DNA of 64,000 nt from Metallyticus violacea (Eukaryota > Arthropoda > Insecta > Mantodea > Metallyticidae): positions 69,259,001 to 69,323,000 of the forward strand of contig CM060831.1 of NCBI GenBank assembly GCA_030762175.1, in the 5' to 3' direction. This document shows, piece after piece, positions 47,040 to 57,974 of this stretch. A program made the translations under genes and the position numbers. The notes under the pieces were generated by a model, which worked only from the letters and a program-made list of their open reading frames with translations, ran no database searches and was not told the origin of the DNA. The first letter of the stretch is position 1; every line of letters starts with the position of its first letter.

Positions 47040-47568
47040 TAATGTGTAGTATGATGTCCTGTAAACAGATGGGACTCGCATACATTATGATAACGTTGCT
47101 ACATGACAAGAAAATCAACAATGAACAATGAAGCCAATATTGTTGCATGATGTTCTGTAAACAGATGTGACTCACATTACGTTATGTTAATGTTAATGTT
47201 GCTACAACAAAATTAAGCCAAGATTGTTGTTTGAACAGCAGAAAGCAATTTTGAAGTGATATTGGAAAACCGAGAATGTTGTTGAAGTTCAAAGGCAATG
47301 GATACCTGTGTACAGAACAGAACCTCCGTTGGACTTCTACCTATGGGGAACTCTTAAGAATGTTGTATACCGTAGAAAACCGGCTACACTGGCAGCACTT
47401 CGGGAAGAAATTAAACGGCATGTGCTGCAATTGTTGAGGACACTTTCTCAAACGTTGGTCAATCAGCAGTTCAGCGTACTTAGAAGTGTATCGACGCCGA
47501 TGGTGGGCATTTTGAGCAACTGTTGTAACTGTAAAAGTCTAAGATGATTAGTGCTCATCATTTTCTGT
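47040..47568 (+). mobile_element. internally deleted DUF4817-type DNA transposon
   Basis: A + strand relative of 785-1410. The left region (atgatgtyctgtaaacagatg...gttgctaca) is duplicated in tandem, about 104 bp apart. The N-terminal frame AILK, WKTENVVEVQRQW and VYRTEPP runs straight into the C-terminal PLDFYLWGTLKNVVYRRKPA and TLAALREEIKRH. The catalytic core is missing; the join falls at a ccgttgg/ccgccaacg similarity. A stop sits before YWKTEN. Confidence 0.75.
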
Positions 47569-49287
47569 ATGTGTGAATTCAGTTGTGTTATGTTAACACG
47601 GTTTTTTCTGTGCTTGAAGTGCGTATACATTTTTAGCATTCTCTGTATTGTGCTCTTTTCAAAAAACCTGTCAATGTTTCATTTGAATCACTCTGTAATT
47701 TATTTCTTTGGGCACAAGCGTTTTAAGTATCAATTTAGACACTAACAATAAGTGGACGAATGCAAATTTACGTACTGTTGTAACAAAAAAGCATTTAAAT
47801 GATTTACCAAGCGATTGTGAGGGAATTGACAAAGCAAAAATTGAACATTGTAAAAGTATTTTTAATTGTAAAAATGAAACTTAGATATCTATTAACAACA
47901 AGATTAGAAAAGATGTATGAACCGAAGAAGGAAGATAAAAGACAAACAATAGAATTATTAAAAGTGTGATAATAAAATGCTCAATGTGAAGCATATTCAG
48001 TATATAAGTTTAAATATAGTCTGTATGACCTATGCCATTCCCCATCTCTATTCCTTGGCAAGGGCACTCTTAAGACTCGGAAATGTTATAGGTGTTTCAT
48101 TAATTCGTCCGAGTTAATTGGATATGGAACTCTTGCTCTCTCTTTATCACTTTAACTCTTCGAAATTAGTCGGGACGTGATGCTTGGCCAGCAAGTTTTA
48201 AAGAAGATCGCGCTGTTTAAGGGCTGTAATATATTAATTGCTTTCATTAAGACTTAAATTATGAAGCACGTAATTCAAGGAGGGATTTCACATTAAAGTT
48301 ATCTAGTTATCTTGCGCCATATCGAAGAGCATTATTTCTACAGTTATGGTTTAGTGGCAGTGATAACCAATAGGTTTAGGTGCAATTCCAGCCTTTTGTT
48401 CTCTCCTTTTTTCTGTTTATAAAGAGTAAATGGCACGTAATTTCAGACACTAAGAGTTAGGTGTTTGTTTCCAATTTAATAAAGTAATGTCACACTCGAA
48501 AGGTAGAGAAATATCGGTGGATTATCCGCAACAGAAGATTTGCATTCCATTTATAATACTAAACTACTTGTTTCATATATATATATATATACATATATAT
48601 ATATTTATTTATTTATTTATTTATAGTTGGCGAGTCATACAAGTATCGGCTATTGCTTTGTATTCACTGTCTTGGTCGACAGGCTTTGCTTAGAAAGCAA
48701 ACTTTTGGCAGTTAAGAGCTCATGAAGGCCGACTGCTATTTGAGAAGGTTCATTAATTGTAAAGTGCGTCATGGTCGGCATATGTTTTCAGTTTATATCC
48801 TTGATTCATATGTAATGATGTTTATAAAGATCGTAAACGAGTTGAAAAAAAAGTCCAAAATTTCGATAAATGGGAAATTTTTAAGATAATGTGCGAAGAA
48901 TAATTAGTCGTCCTTGCAAAGCTCTAATATAAAATGCTTTTGGTATCTGTCACAGCAAAAGTATGAATTAATATTTCATACATTATTGAGAAAGTTTATT
49001 TTTGGTAGCATTATCGACACCATACTATCAATGTTGATTCAGTATGGATCTTACTGATTGTCATAAAAATTATCGAATTTATTATAATAAAATTTTTGTA
49101 TAGCAAAATAAAAATATTGCATAAATTTTATAGAATTTTATGCTTTTTATTAACAAATAATTTATAAATTTGTTAATCTTAAATGGTTCCTTTCCCTTCT
49201 GCCGTTTTTGCATGCATTTCCTTCTTGCCTAGTATTTTCCTTTCTCTCCTTCCTTATCCTGTTCAATTGGCCATATCAGAATGGGAC
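47569..49287. other. no gene; possible tRNA-like fragment
   Basis: Around 48342-48392, tatggtttagtggcagt and a B-box-like gtgcaattcc suggest a SINE head without a known body. (TA)n/(TTTA)n lies at 48575-48625. Nothing else seen. Confidence 0.4.
48575..48625. repeat. (AT)n(ATTT)n repeat
   Basis: AT units with one CA, followed by TTTA units. Confidence 0.95.
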
Positions 49288-49576
49288 GCCACGGGTGGCC
49301 GAGGTCGTTAAGTCGCGGACTCGTGAGCGAAGGTCGAATACCGCCAGGACCGTCCTCCCTGACTGAGGTTTTTTCCAGGTTTTCCTCAGTCCTCATAAAT
49401 GGCAAATGTCGGGGAGGTACCTTAAACTTAGGCCTGGAACGATTCCTTCCTTTCCCGATATATAATTTCATCTCATGTATCATCAGTGTCCATCACCTGT
49501 GGCGCCTCTGTAGCAAAAACGGGCGTTAAACACTATTCATTCATTCATTCATTCATTCATTCATTCATTCATTCAT
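49288..49576 (+). mobile_element. SINE family A with (CATT)n tail
   Basis: Head gccacgggtggccgaggtcg, a B box partly lost (aggtcgaata), body, then cgttaaacactatt running into about ten CATT units (49537-49576). The tail probably expanded from the SINE's own 3' repeat. Confidence 0.9.
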
Positions 49577-51249
49577 ATCAGGATGGTTCGCCAGTTAATG
49601 ATTGGTTCCTCACCTATCGAAAGTTTTACTATGCTATGACGTAGCCGTTAAGTATAATTGTAATGTAGTAAAATGTATGTGGTTATATTGGCCTAAAGTT
49701 GCCTTCTCTAATGCTCTAAATGGGTAAGGAACTCGATTTGCAAGGCATAAATAAAAGTTTTTTGTTATTTTGAGCAGCACCCAAATTCTTTTATCTGTTG
49801 TTTAAGAGGGAGGTTTTAATCAGCTCTTGTGTCGTGCATTGTTGTATTAAATGTTTTACTCAATTTATTGTATTTTGGGGTTATATTTTGAGAATGTGTA
49901 CCTTTTGCAATATATGTGTTGATTAATATGTTTTGTAATACTTTGCTAATTTCATGTTCAACTTTATTCAATGTATATATTGTATTTACAATTATTATTG
50001 TTTAATAAATCATATTAGAATTGTAAATCACATTACTACAGTATTGTAAAGCTACTTTTCTCTAGCCATATCCTGGGAGTTTTCCTTCCAGTGCACTTAC
50101 AAGGCTAATACTTGAACTCGTATTAATGGAAGGGTATCGAATTTTGACTACTGGGTTACAAAACCGTCATGCATAGCACACTTTTATGAATTCTGCATTC
50201 GTACAGAATATGTGGCCCGTTTATTCACTACATTCATATGGACAGAATGTAAAGTGTTATAATTATTTTTTATTTCCATCAGACAATGTACAGGGGCAGT
50301 AACAAACACATATGCTTTTTCATTGCTTGTATTCCTGTATGTTCATGGACCCAAAGTTTGTCCATGGTTATTACAATAGGTATTCAAATTTTGTTATATA
50401 TTATAACTGAAATGTTTTAGAGCAGATTGTGAATCAATATTCAAATATTTATGTTGTTTAATAACCCCATTCCAATTCTAATATAATTTCTATTATTTAG
50501 AACAGAGAGACTTGAAATATCACGATAGCATACAGTGGTATTAATGAATACTGAAGGACTGCAGGATAATTTTTCATATGGAGAGGGTCGATTGTTGATT
50601 GTTCTTCTTTGACTGTTCACCGTCTCCCGCAAAACAAAAATTACAATTAGAGTACGCATCACACTCAGGGACTCCCTGAATGCGTGATCAGTTCAGTGTC
50701 AGAGCTGCCTCGAAGGCACTGCAAACGAAGAAAGACATAGTAAACTGTTACATATAAATGGAATGAAGATGAATGAGGAAATAGAAGATGAATTCATAGC
50801 AAATAAATACTAATCCGACATTTGACCTTAATGAATTTACGAAAAACGCGGTAAACTAACGCGGTTTAGTCTGCCGCAGGAATTGACCAGCTCGATAGAT
50901 TGTCTTCCTTGCTGTTTTTATGTTCATTTCAATGTGCATTTGCCAGGTAATTAATAATATTTTATTTTCAGTGTTTTTCCTATTGCTATATTTGTTTCGT
51001 TTATTGTAGGAAATGAAAATAAATTACAAATGAATCTGTCAGTCCATCAACCTGTTCATAAATAATGCATGTTGTCACTCTGGTGTTCCAGTGACCTGAT
51101 CTCCGGTTTAAAATTTGTAACAGCTTTCTGCAAAAATAAAAAGGAAGTCATTTTGTTCTGGTAATGACACCAAAGTCTCCCATTAATTAGGTTCTCTAAT
51201 TCATCTTGGTTTTTTAATTCTTCAACATTTCCTTACCATATTATATTTA
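49577..51249. other. no gene recognised
   Basis: AT-rich. An imperfect hairpin (atcacactcaggga / tccctgaatgcgtgat) lies at 50660-50690. The 73-codon minus frame at 50441-50662 has no motif. Confidence 0.4.
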
Positions 51250-51760
51250 CCACCCACTGACTATTATTTACATGGTGTACAGAGCGTTTAAAAATACACA
51301 TACTCTTTCAAGAACAAGCCATCCATATGTAGGCGATAAATTAAGTTACATAAACATTATAGATATATTTTGTTTCCGAGTTTGGACTTTCTAGGATTTG
51401 TCCCACATTCTTTAAAGTAAATGTAGTGTATGTCCCCCTCTGGCCTTTGTACAAGCTTTACTTCTCTGCCTCACTGCGTGAGTGATTCCAAATTCCCTGA
51501 TATATTTCGTTCTGTCTGATAGCCGAACACAATTCGATTTCGAGTTTCCACATCATCCACCGGAGATATAATTATACCAATACGTTTACATGACCGTAAA
51601 AGTAGAAATCCAGAGGACTTAGATCAGAGAGCGCGGACCTCGTCTCTGTTTGACTGAAACGTGGGAATGTTAATAAAATCAAAATGCTTTGTACTAGAAA
51701 TCGAGTGTCAATCTGTTTGAAGTATCTCTTTCTAGGAAAGACTTGAACAATGTACATTTC
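51250..51760 (-). pseudogene. IS630/Tc1-like transposase C-terminus
   Basis: Minus-strand frames read TRSALSDLSPLDFYFYGHVN (third catalytic Asp context, usually PRSPDLSPLDFYLWG), then VDDVETRNRIVFGYQTERNI, GNLESLTQ and ARGGHTLHL, matching the usual E-R-V-R-x-S and GGHFEHLL end. Frameshifts separate the blocks. A TIR-like acagagcg/ggtgtac lies just past it near 51273. It is a different subfamily from the copies at 785 and 47040. Confidence 0.65.
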
Positions 51761-52200
51761 AAGAAAGTTTAAGAATAAATTTGATTTATGTTTATTTTTC
51801 TAATGATCGCTAATAAGTTGTTTCGTTTATTTGCATTATTTGAGGATATGCAGGCTTCAGAAATTAAATTTTTACATGTAAATAAAGACTACAGAAGGAG
51901 AAGGGATAATGTCAATATTTACGAAAAATTTCAGGAGAGACAATTAAAATTTTTCAACTAATTTAATCGTAATATAGTTAAAATGAAAAATCTGCGAATA
52001 CACGTTGAAAGTGTTAAACTAATAGTTAATCGATTTCACATAAGAGGTATCCTGTTAGAGTATGACAATAACTAACAATACCAGTTAATATAAAGAAAAT
52101 ATAGAAGAACACAGGATTTCACGCTTGGTGTCAATTATCTGAAATGAGTCTATGGACACACTTTCTAAGAAGAAGGGTAGCGCTTATCTTCTGTTCCTGA
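51761..52200. other. no gene recognised
   Basis: AT-rich. May include decayed upstream parts of the GIY-YIG element. Confidence 0.4.
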
Positions 52201-52204
52201 AAAA

Positions 52205-52725
52205 TATCACAGACGGCACCTCAAAACTACTTAGTCGATACGACGTAGACAGTTTTCAAACCAACTGAACAGATAAGCACATTCCGCTCCACTAAAGAAT
52301 TGCCTCAGCCGGTGTCTACCGTGCTCCTGTGGCTCTGTTTACATTGGCACCAAAAAGCGCAACATTAATACACGACTTAAGAACACAAGAGACATTGCCG
52401 CCTAGGTCAGACAAATTAACCGTCTCTGAGCATGCCCTCCTAGCTGAGGGAAGCATAAACTTGGTTTTCAAGACACTGTTATATTAGCTTTAACATCTTA
52501 TTTTCATCCTTCCTTATACCGGGAAACTACTGAAATTTACAAACATAAAAACAACTTTAATAAGAAAGAAGAAACACTGAAATTGCACTCACCATAGTAC
52601 CCGGCCTTACAAAACACCAAGCCAAAGAAACAACGCGAACCAATCAGCAACCAACACTCCGCTGGCCAATCGCCGACGAGCTCTAGGCTAGATCCAACCT
52701 CCTTAACCTAGAGAGCCAATCAGGT
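52205..52725 (+). pseudogene. GIY-YIG endonuclease domain of a Penelope-like element
   Basis: In order, across shifting frames: TSKLLSRYDV; VFKPTEQISTF; GVYRA at 52311 (the GIY half); CSCGSVYIG ending at 52348 (the YIG half) and KKRNINTRL; RSDKLTVSEHALL; then FHPSLYRETTEIYKHKNNFN, KKEETLKL and YPALQNT. This is the C-terminal linker plus GIY-YIG nuclease found after the reverse transcriptase in Penelope-like retroelements. The nuclease nicks the target during retrotransposition. At least three frameshifts and two stops kill it, and the RT is missing (5' truncation). Another GIY-YIG-bearing element class cannot be excluded. Confidence 0.75.
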
Positions 52726-55700
52726 TCCACAGGTACCCCTATGATATACAATGCGGTCAATTCCAGTAACGAGTCAGTCATTGCTTCGTTTCCAAAATGA
52801 TTACGGCAATCACATCAATGAAGATGTTCACCACAATTGTGAACGAAATGTCTGGAAAGGTGGAGAAGAATCCCATTGGACCACGGCTTTTCATCCCGGA
52901 AGACTCAGTTCATAAAATATATAAGACAAGGAGGAATAACTTATTAAACAAAAGTGCTTACACTATGCTATAACAAGAATAGGAATTATCTTTAAATATT
53001 CATTTATAATATTTCTATAAATTGTGCATCTTCTACATTAGTTTTATTAATATTAATTTAACATTGAATTCTGATATAATTTTTCAAAAGCAAGGCAGAA
53101 TTCACTGTCAAAACCATGATTTATGACAATGAAATTGTAAGCTTTTTGTGCACTATGCTAAAATATGGGTTTTATAAAACAGTTTTTATGTACTTCAAGT
53201 CTTTAAATTTTAATTATTTTAACATTTTAAAGTAAAGACTCAATTTTATGTTTCTCATTATTATGCACTTAATTAAAATAGCTTTATTTGCAGTTCTACT
53301 ATGCCATAGATGATTTAATCCCTATTTTTTTTAGAAACAGTTCTCACCTTTCCTTTCCAAGGATTCTTTTTGATGTAGTGGGGTAGTTCGTTATAATATA
53401 AACTTGTCTGTATTTAATGTAAATTCAGACTTAATTTTCCTCATAACATCTAAAATTGCTCGATGAGCTGACCACCCCCAATGCCTGCGACACCTGCAGG
53501 TGTGAAGTGAAATTAATTTTGAATGGTCCAGAGCTCGGATCAGACCTTATACTTAAACTTTGTAAGTTGTTGATGATGATGAAAAATCTAAACTTGTGTT
53601 AATATATTTTATTACTGCTATGAAACTAGCACTGGAAGCCAACAATGCAAGAATATGTATTTTAAAATATTAATTGTTATAAACAAGTTGCCAACATAGC
53701 AACCATTCATTACAACTTCAACTACAGCAACATTGCTTCTTCTTTTCCTGTTTGGTTTGCTATATCCCCCCCCCTTTTTTTTCTTGATGGGTAAAATTTC
53801 AAATTAGTGCACTGCAGTGAATCATTCGTGTTTTAATAATTGTTGTTAGAGTGATATTTTTCTGCCTATAAACTATTGATGTATACAATTATCTATATTT
53901 TGACCAAAAATTGCCATTTTCCTTCTCTTCATGAATTGTCACAAACCTATTAGTTGGCCGTCTTACTTGCCGTCCCATTGAAATAGGCAATGTATAACAG
54001 TATTCGACGACTGCACTTTGGAGATATCCCATAACCCTAGAGGTACTGTTTGCTACATATAAAGGAATGAAAGAGCGGATTTAAAAAATTACACAAAAAA
54101 TAACGGCATGTAATATGATTTATTTACATGTGAAAGTCATGCAACATATCGCCCGAACAGTAGCTAAGTAGTTTCAAACCACTGACATAACATTCAAACT
54201 TTCGACCGTCAGAAATGACTTGGATAAAGTTGTATGCATCTAACGTACCTAAGCAAAACCTATCCCCTCAGTTTATATACTTTTACTCAATGGAGTGAGG
54301 AAAATTTCAATGTCAAAATACAATTCAAACTTCTGATTTGCCGAAAACAGGTTACTCCATATCCAAGAAATCAGTGAGAAGATTCTTGTGAGCACCAGTT
54401 CAAAACCGCTCCGAAGGCCAGACTGTGGTCGATTCTCTTGCGTCCAAGCCAGGCAGGAATCACATGGCTTCCAAAGAGAGGCAACTCCCTCTAGATGGTG
54501 ACAGTGGAGAAGGAGGGTATTTAAAACAGACTTGTGCCGCTGTTACAGTGTGTAAAGTTCTCACTTCACATAGATATACGAACAATTTTGATTATATGTA
54601 CATAGTTTATTACATATTATACATTTATTTTGAGAACAAAATTTTTCACAGTTTGAAAAACCATCTATAGATCTTTGTTAGGTGTAGTATACTGACAAAA
54701 TGGAATGTCTTTAGAACCAAACGTTCAATCTGTAGCATCAGGTTTATTTCTTGGTCCCATATCAAGCTAATTCGTAACAAAATATTGAAGTAAACGTTCA
54801 TTCCGAACTACATTACTAAATTTTCAAGTTGTGCACTCTGTGATGACTTCAGTAGAGCAAAGTATTTTAACAATCTTTACTTTTATTTCAAGCTGCAATT
54901 GTGTAAAGCTTTCAATCTTCAATATATGTCAGCACTAATGAAAACATTTGCAACTGCTCTGTTAATTTTACATTCTAACCGTAAAGCTCTTGGTATGCTG
55001 CGTGAAGTTAAATGGTGAGAGATCTTTTGTGTAGCAATTACGCAATATTCTACAACGGCGCAATGTTTTTGTTTGCCACAGCTCTAGGATCTGAGGGAGG
55101 CAAGGCACACACTTTACACAGTGATAAAATATCGTCCGCGCCCTTAATTACCAACGGCACCACTCGGAACCAGCAGGTGCCGTGAGATATAACACATATC
55201 AACAAAACATAACGGCAAAACCAGTCGACGCAGCGAGATACGGTCGTAGTAATAAAATTTCCACCCACAGTTCCACCATCAAACATACACGAGAAAGCTT
55301 TGTGGAGGAGGAAAACTTTTGCTTTCGCTGTAGCAATGAGTATTAAGATAAATAAAGTGCCAGTTTTTTAATGTGTGAACGTCGCATTCATTGAAACTTT
55401 ATCACTCTGAAAAGAAATGACCTAGAAATCTTTCAGCAAGAAATCTGTTTATGATTTTCAAATGTAGATACCTGTCTTATCTAACGCCATTGTTATAATT
55501 TATGAAAATACTTTAAAAAATAAAGTGTATATTATCCTTTTATTATTATTTATCATTTAAGGAAAATGTTTAAATCATAAGATAACTAATTTAATTGCAA
55601 TAAAACATGAAATTTCCAAAACTGATTCACTCATTCTAAATGGCAATTTCCAAACTCATTTAACAGACAGTAATATATCGTTTAAATTTCGCACTGTAGA

Positions 55701-56780
55701 AGCCTTTCGAAAATCCTCAGGGTAGAGCATGTGACTTCAGCAAGCGTGGTCAATACAGCTCTCTCTTATATCTAGAATTGTTTATTGAGTTTAAGTGACT
55801 AAATTTCCCACAAATCCATAGTATTTGCTGCATTTTAAGCATAATATTATGGTGCGTATAAAGGCATATTTTGTAATATTATTAAAGTAATAATTTTAAA
55901 TATTTTATAGTGTACATTTGCTTATTTTATTATTGTGAATTTGATAATGGAGCACAAGGAAATTATCTAATATGCTAGGAGATTGAAACACATTGAGCTG
56001 CAGGAAGATAAATATTCACTGTAAATCAACCTAGTGTGAGTGACTACGACCAAGCAAAAACTCCGAAGAGAAAAAGACAAACACCTCTTGCAATGCCAAT
56101 CCAAACCTTTCTATCAGTAGCCTCCTGTGTTTTCAGTACAGTGGTTTACTTAGGCTTGCAAATGTGAAGATTATTTTCTTGAGGAACGGTAGTTTTGTTA
56201 TGAACAAAAGAGTCCTAAAATAAAAGTATTTACTAGTGGCAAACTACGTAGATTTCAAAAGGAATTTAAAAATGACATATTGACCTTCTATAAAAAGTTA
56301 TTTGCTCTCAACTGGTGAATAAATGAGTTGGTGCTGAGATGCGCATTCAAGTAATTCAATATTTCATCTCCAGTAAGCACGAGGAGAAATATAAAAATGA
56401 AACCCGCCGAAAATGTCCCCAAATTTTGCGAGGTGTAAAATTTCCTAGCAGCTGACATTTCTATATAGATAACCATTCCAGCTCTACATAATTTTTTTGA
56501 AACTTACACAAGATGCCTGGCTAATCACTTCTGCATAAAAAGGTATGTGCTGCAATTTTAAAACAAAACTATTGATAAGGTTCGGAAACACGTTAATGAC
56601 AATTTTGTATGAGTAAGAGTTGATGAAACAATTTATTACAAAGAACGATATGATGCAAATGTTTCATTGATCCGGGAAATTTACTATGAGCAGATTGCAT
56701 TCAGTAAGAGAGAGTAGCTTTTTGTGTGCTATGTTTACATGCTCTAAAGCTTTACAAGTAATATCCTCAAATATGATATA
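52726..56780. other. no gene confirmed
   Basis: The longest frames are + 54425-54670 (81 codons) and - 55050-55286 (78 codons). The second lies in a GC-richer patch (55060-55290) and reads FDGGTVGGNFITTTVSRCVD near its start, but I know no family for it. A pyrimidine run (C8T8) sits near 53766. 53465-53580 has a balanced composition and may be a repeat fragment. Confidence 0.4.
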
Positions 56781-56859
56781 CGAGGGTAGGTCCACAAGTT
56801 TCCGGCCTAACCATTTTCTGGGTATGATAAAGTTAAAAACTATATTTCACTTTTCAATA

Positions 56860-57720
56860 TAGTTACCCCTTTATTGCAATACACTTCTCGCTTCTTTGAA
56901 TCAACATTTCAATCCCCCCCTCAAAAAAAAAAACCCAGTCTTGTCTGCAAAATGGGCATAAACAGCTTCCATCACTTTTTCGTCACACTTAAATTTCCTT
57001 CCTCGAAGGTCCTTCTTGAGTTTTGAGAAGAGGAAATAGTCACTGGGAGCTAGATCTGGCCTGTAGGGTGGGTGTTCGATCTCAATGAAGCCACAGATCT
57101 TCACAGCTTTCTTTGCAACAAGAGCTGTGTGCACAGGCAGATTATCGTGAAGAAGGCGCACACCAACATTCAGCTTTCCTCGCTTTTTCTCTTTGATGAA
57201 AGCACGTAGTCTGTGCAATAGGCCAGCATAGTACTCCCCATTTGCTGTGGTGTTCCTCTCCTTGAAGTCATTGAAGAGTATTCCTTCACTGTCCTAAAAG
57301 ATTGTGACCACGATCTTGTTGGTTAACTGAGTTTTTTTTTTTTTGTTCATTTGTTTATTTACCGACGCTCTTTAACATCTCAGGTCATCACGTCCCATTC
57401 AATTCACGGCGTGAAACGGCCGACAAATTTTGCTCAGAGGCCTCTAATTTCAGGCTTGAGGTTCTTTGTCGTGCCGTAAATGTACGACACGGGACCCACG
57501 TCTTTACTTCCCTTCCGAAGGAAGCCATACTTAGGATTTTTACTCCCCGAAAAAATCCATCGATCCTGGCCGGGCTTGAACCCGCGATTTTGGGTTTAGA
57601 AGGCAAGTATGGTTACCACTACACCACCAGGACCGACGGGGTTTGACTGAGTGACCTTGGCCTTTAGGGGCGGTGCTTCGCTAGTTTACGCCACTCCATT
57701 GATTCTCTTTTGGACAATAC
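56860..57720 (-). pseudogene. mariner transposase, interrupted
   Basis: Minus-strand order: SMEWRKLAKHRP (near 57700), KAKVTQ, SINE, LTNKIVVTIF, stop, DSEGILFNDFKERNTTANGE, LLHDNLPVH, HPPYRPDLAPSDYFLFSKLK, and, after a frameshift in the A/C-rich run at 56917-56934, GIEMLIQRSEKCIAIKG and a stop. The second and third catalytic Asp codons (57144-57146 and 57039-57041) are exactly 35 codons apart, the DD34D spacing. A TAG at 57294-57296 replaces the usual Trp before the first catalytic Asp. The longest open piece is 105 codons. Confidence 0.88.
57332..57637 (-). mobile_element. SINE family B nested in the mariner
   Basis: Full-length minus copy: poly(T) and aaataaa-complement at left, gtcggtcctggtggtgtagt head at right. 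Flanked by ttaactgag (57323-57331) and ttgactgag (57643-57651), an 8 of 9 target-site duplication. The transposase reading frame resumes across it. Confidence 0.92.
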
Positions 57721-57974
57721 GAAGGGGGTGCTTCCCTACTCTGTGTAATTTAGTTTGGAGTAAGATCTTCATATTGTGAAGAAGTAATTACATTTCGATA
57801 CTCCATTTTGAATATATCACAATCTTCTACACTATATTTGAACAACTAAACACAGCGGAGCGGAAGTTACAGCTGCAATTATTTACTCGACAGATAAAGT
57901 ATGACACCAGACAAGTTTTTTGTGACGGCGATAATCCTTATCGGCGAGGCCGGAACCTTACGGACCTACTCTCG

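Larger units (their letters stand above)
56781..57974 (-). mobile_element. mariner element with TIRs and TA duplication
   Basis: Left end cgagggtaggtccacaagtt and the complement of the right end (cgagagtaggtccgtaaggt) are clear TIRs, flanked by TA at 56779-56780 and 57975-57976. Total 1,194 bp, about 890 bp without the nested SINE, so also somewhat deleted relative to the usual 1.3 kb of mariners. Confidence 0.92.

Noticed and set aside
55050..55286. 78-codon minus-strand gene
   Set aside because: GC-richer and somewhat protein-like, but no family, splice or expression support; kept only as a note.
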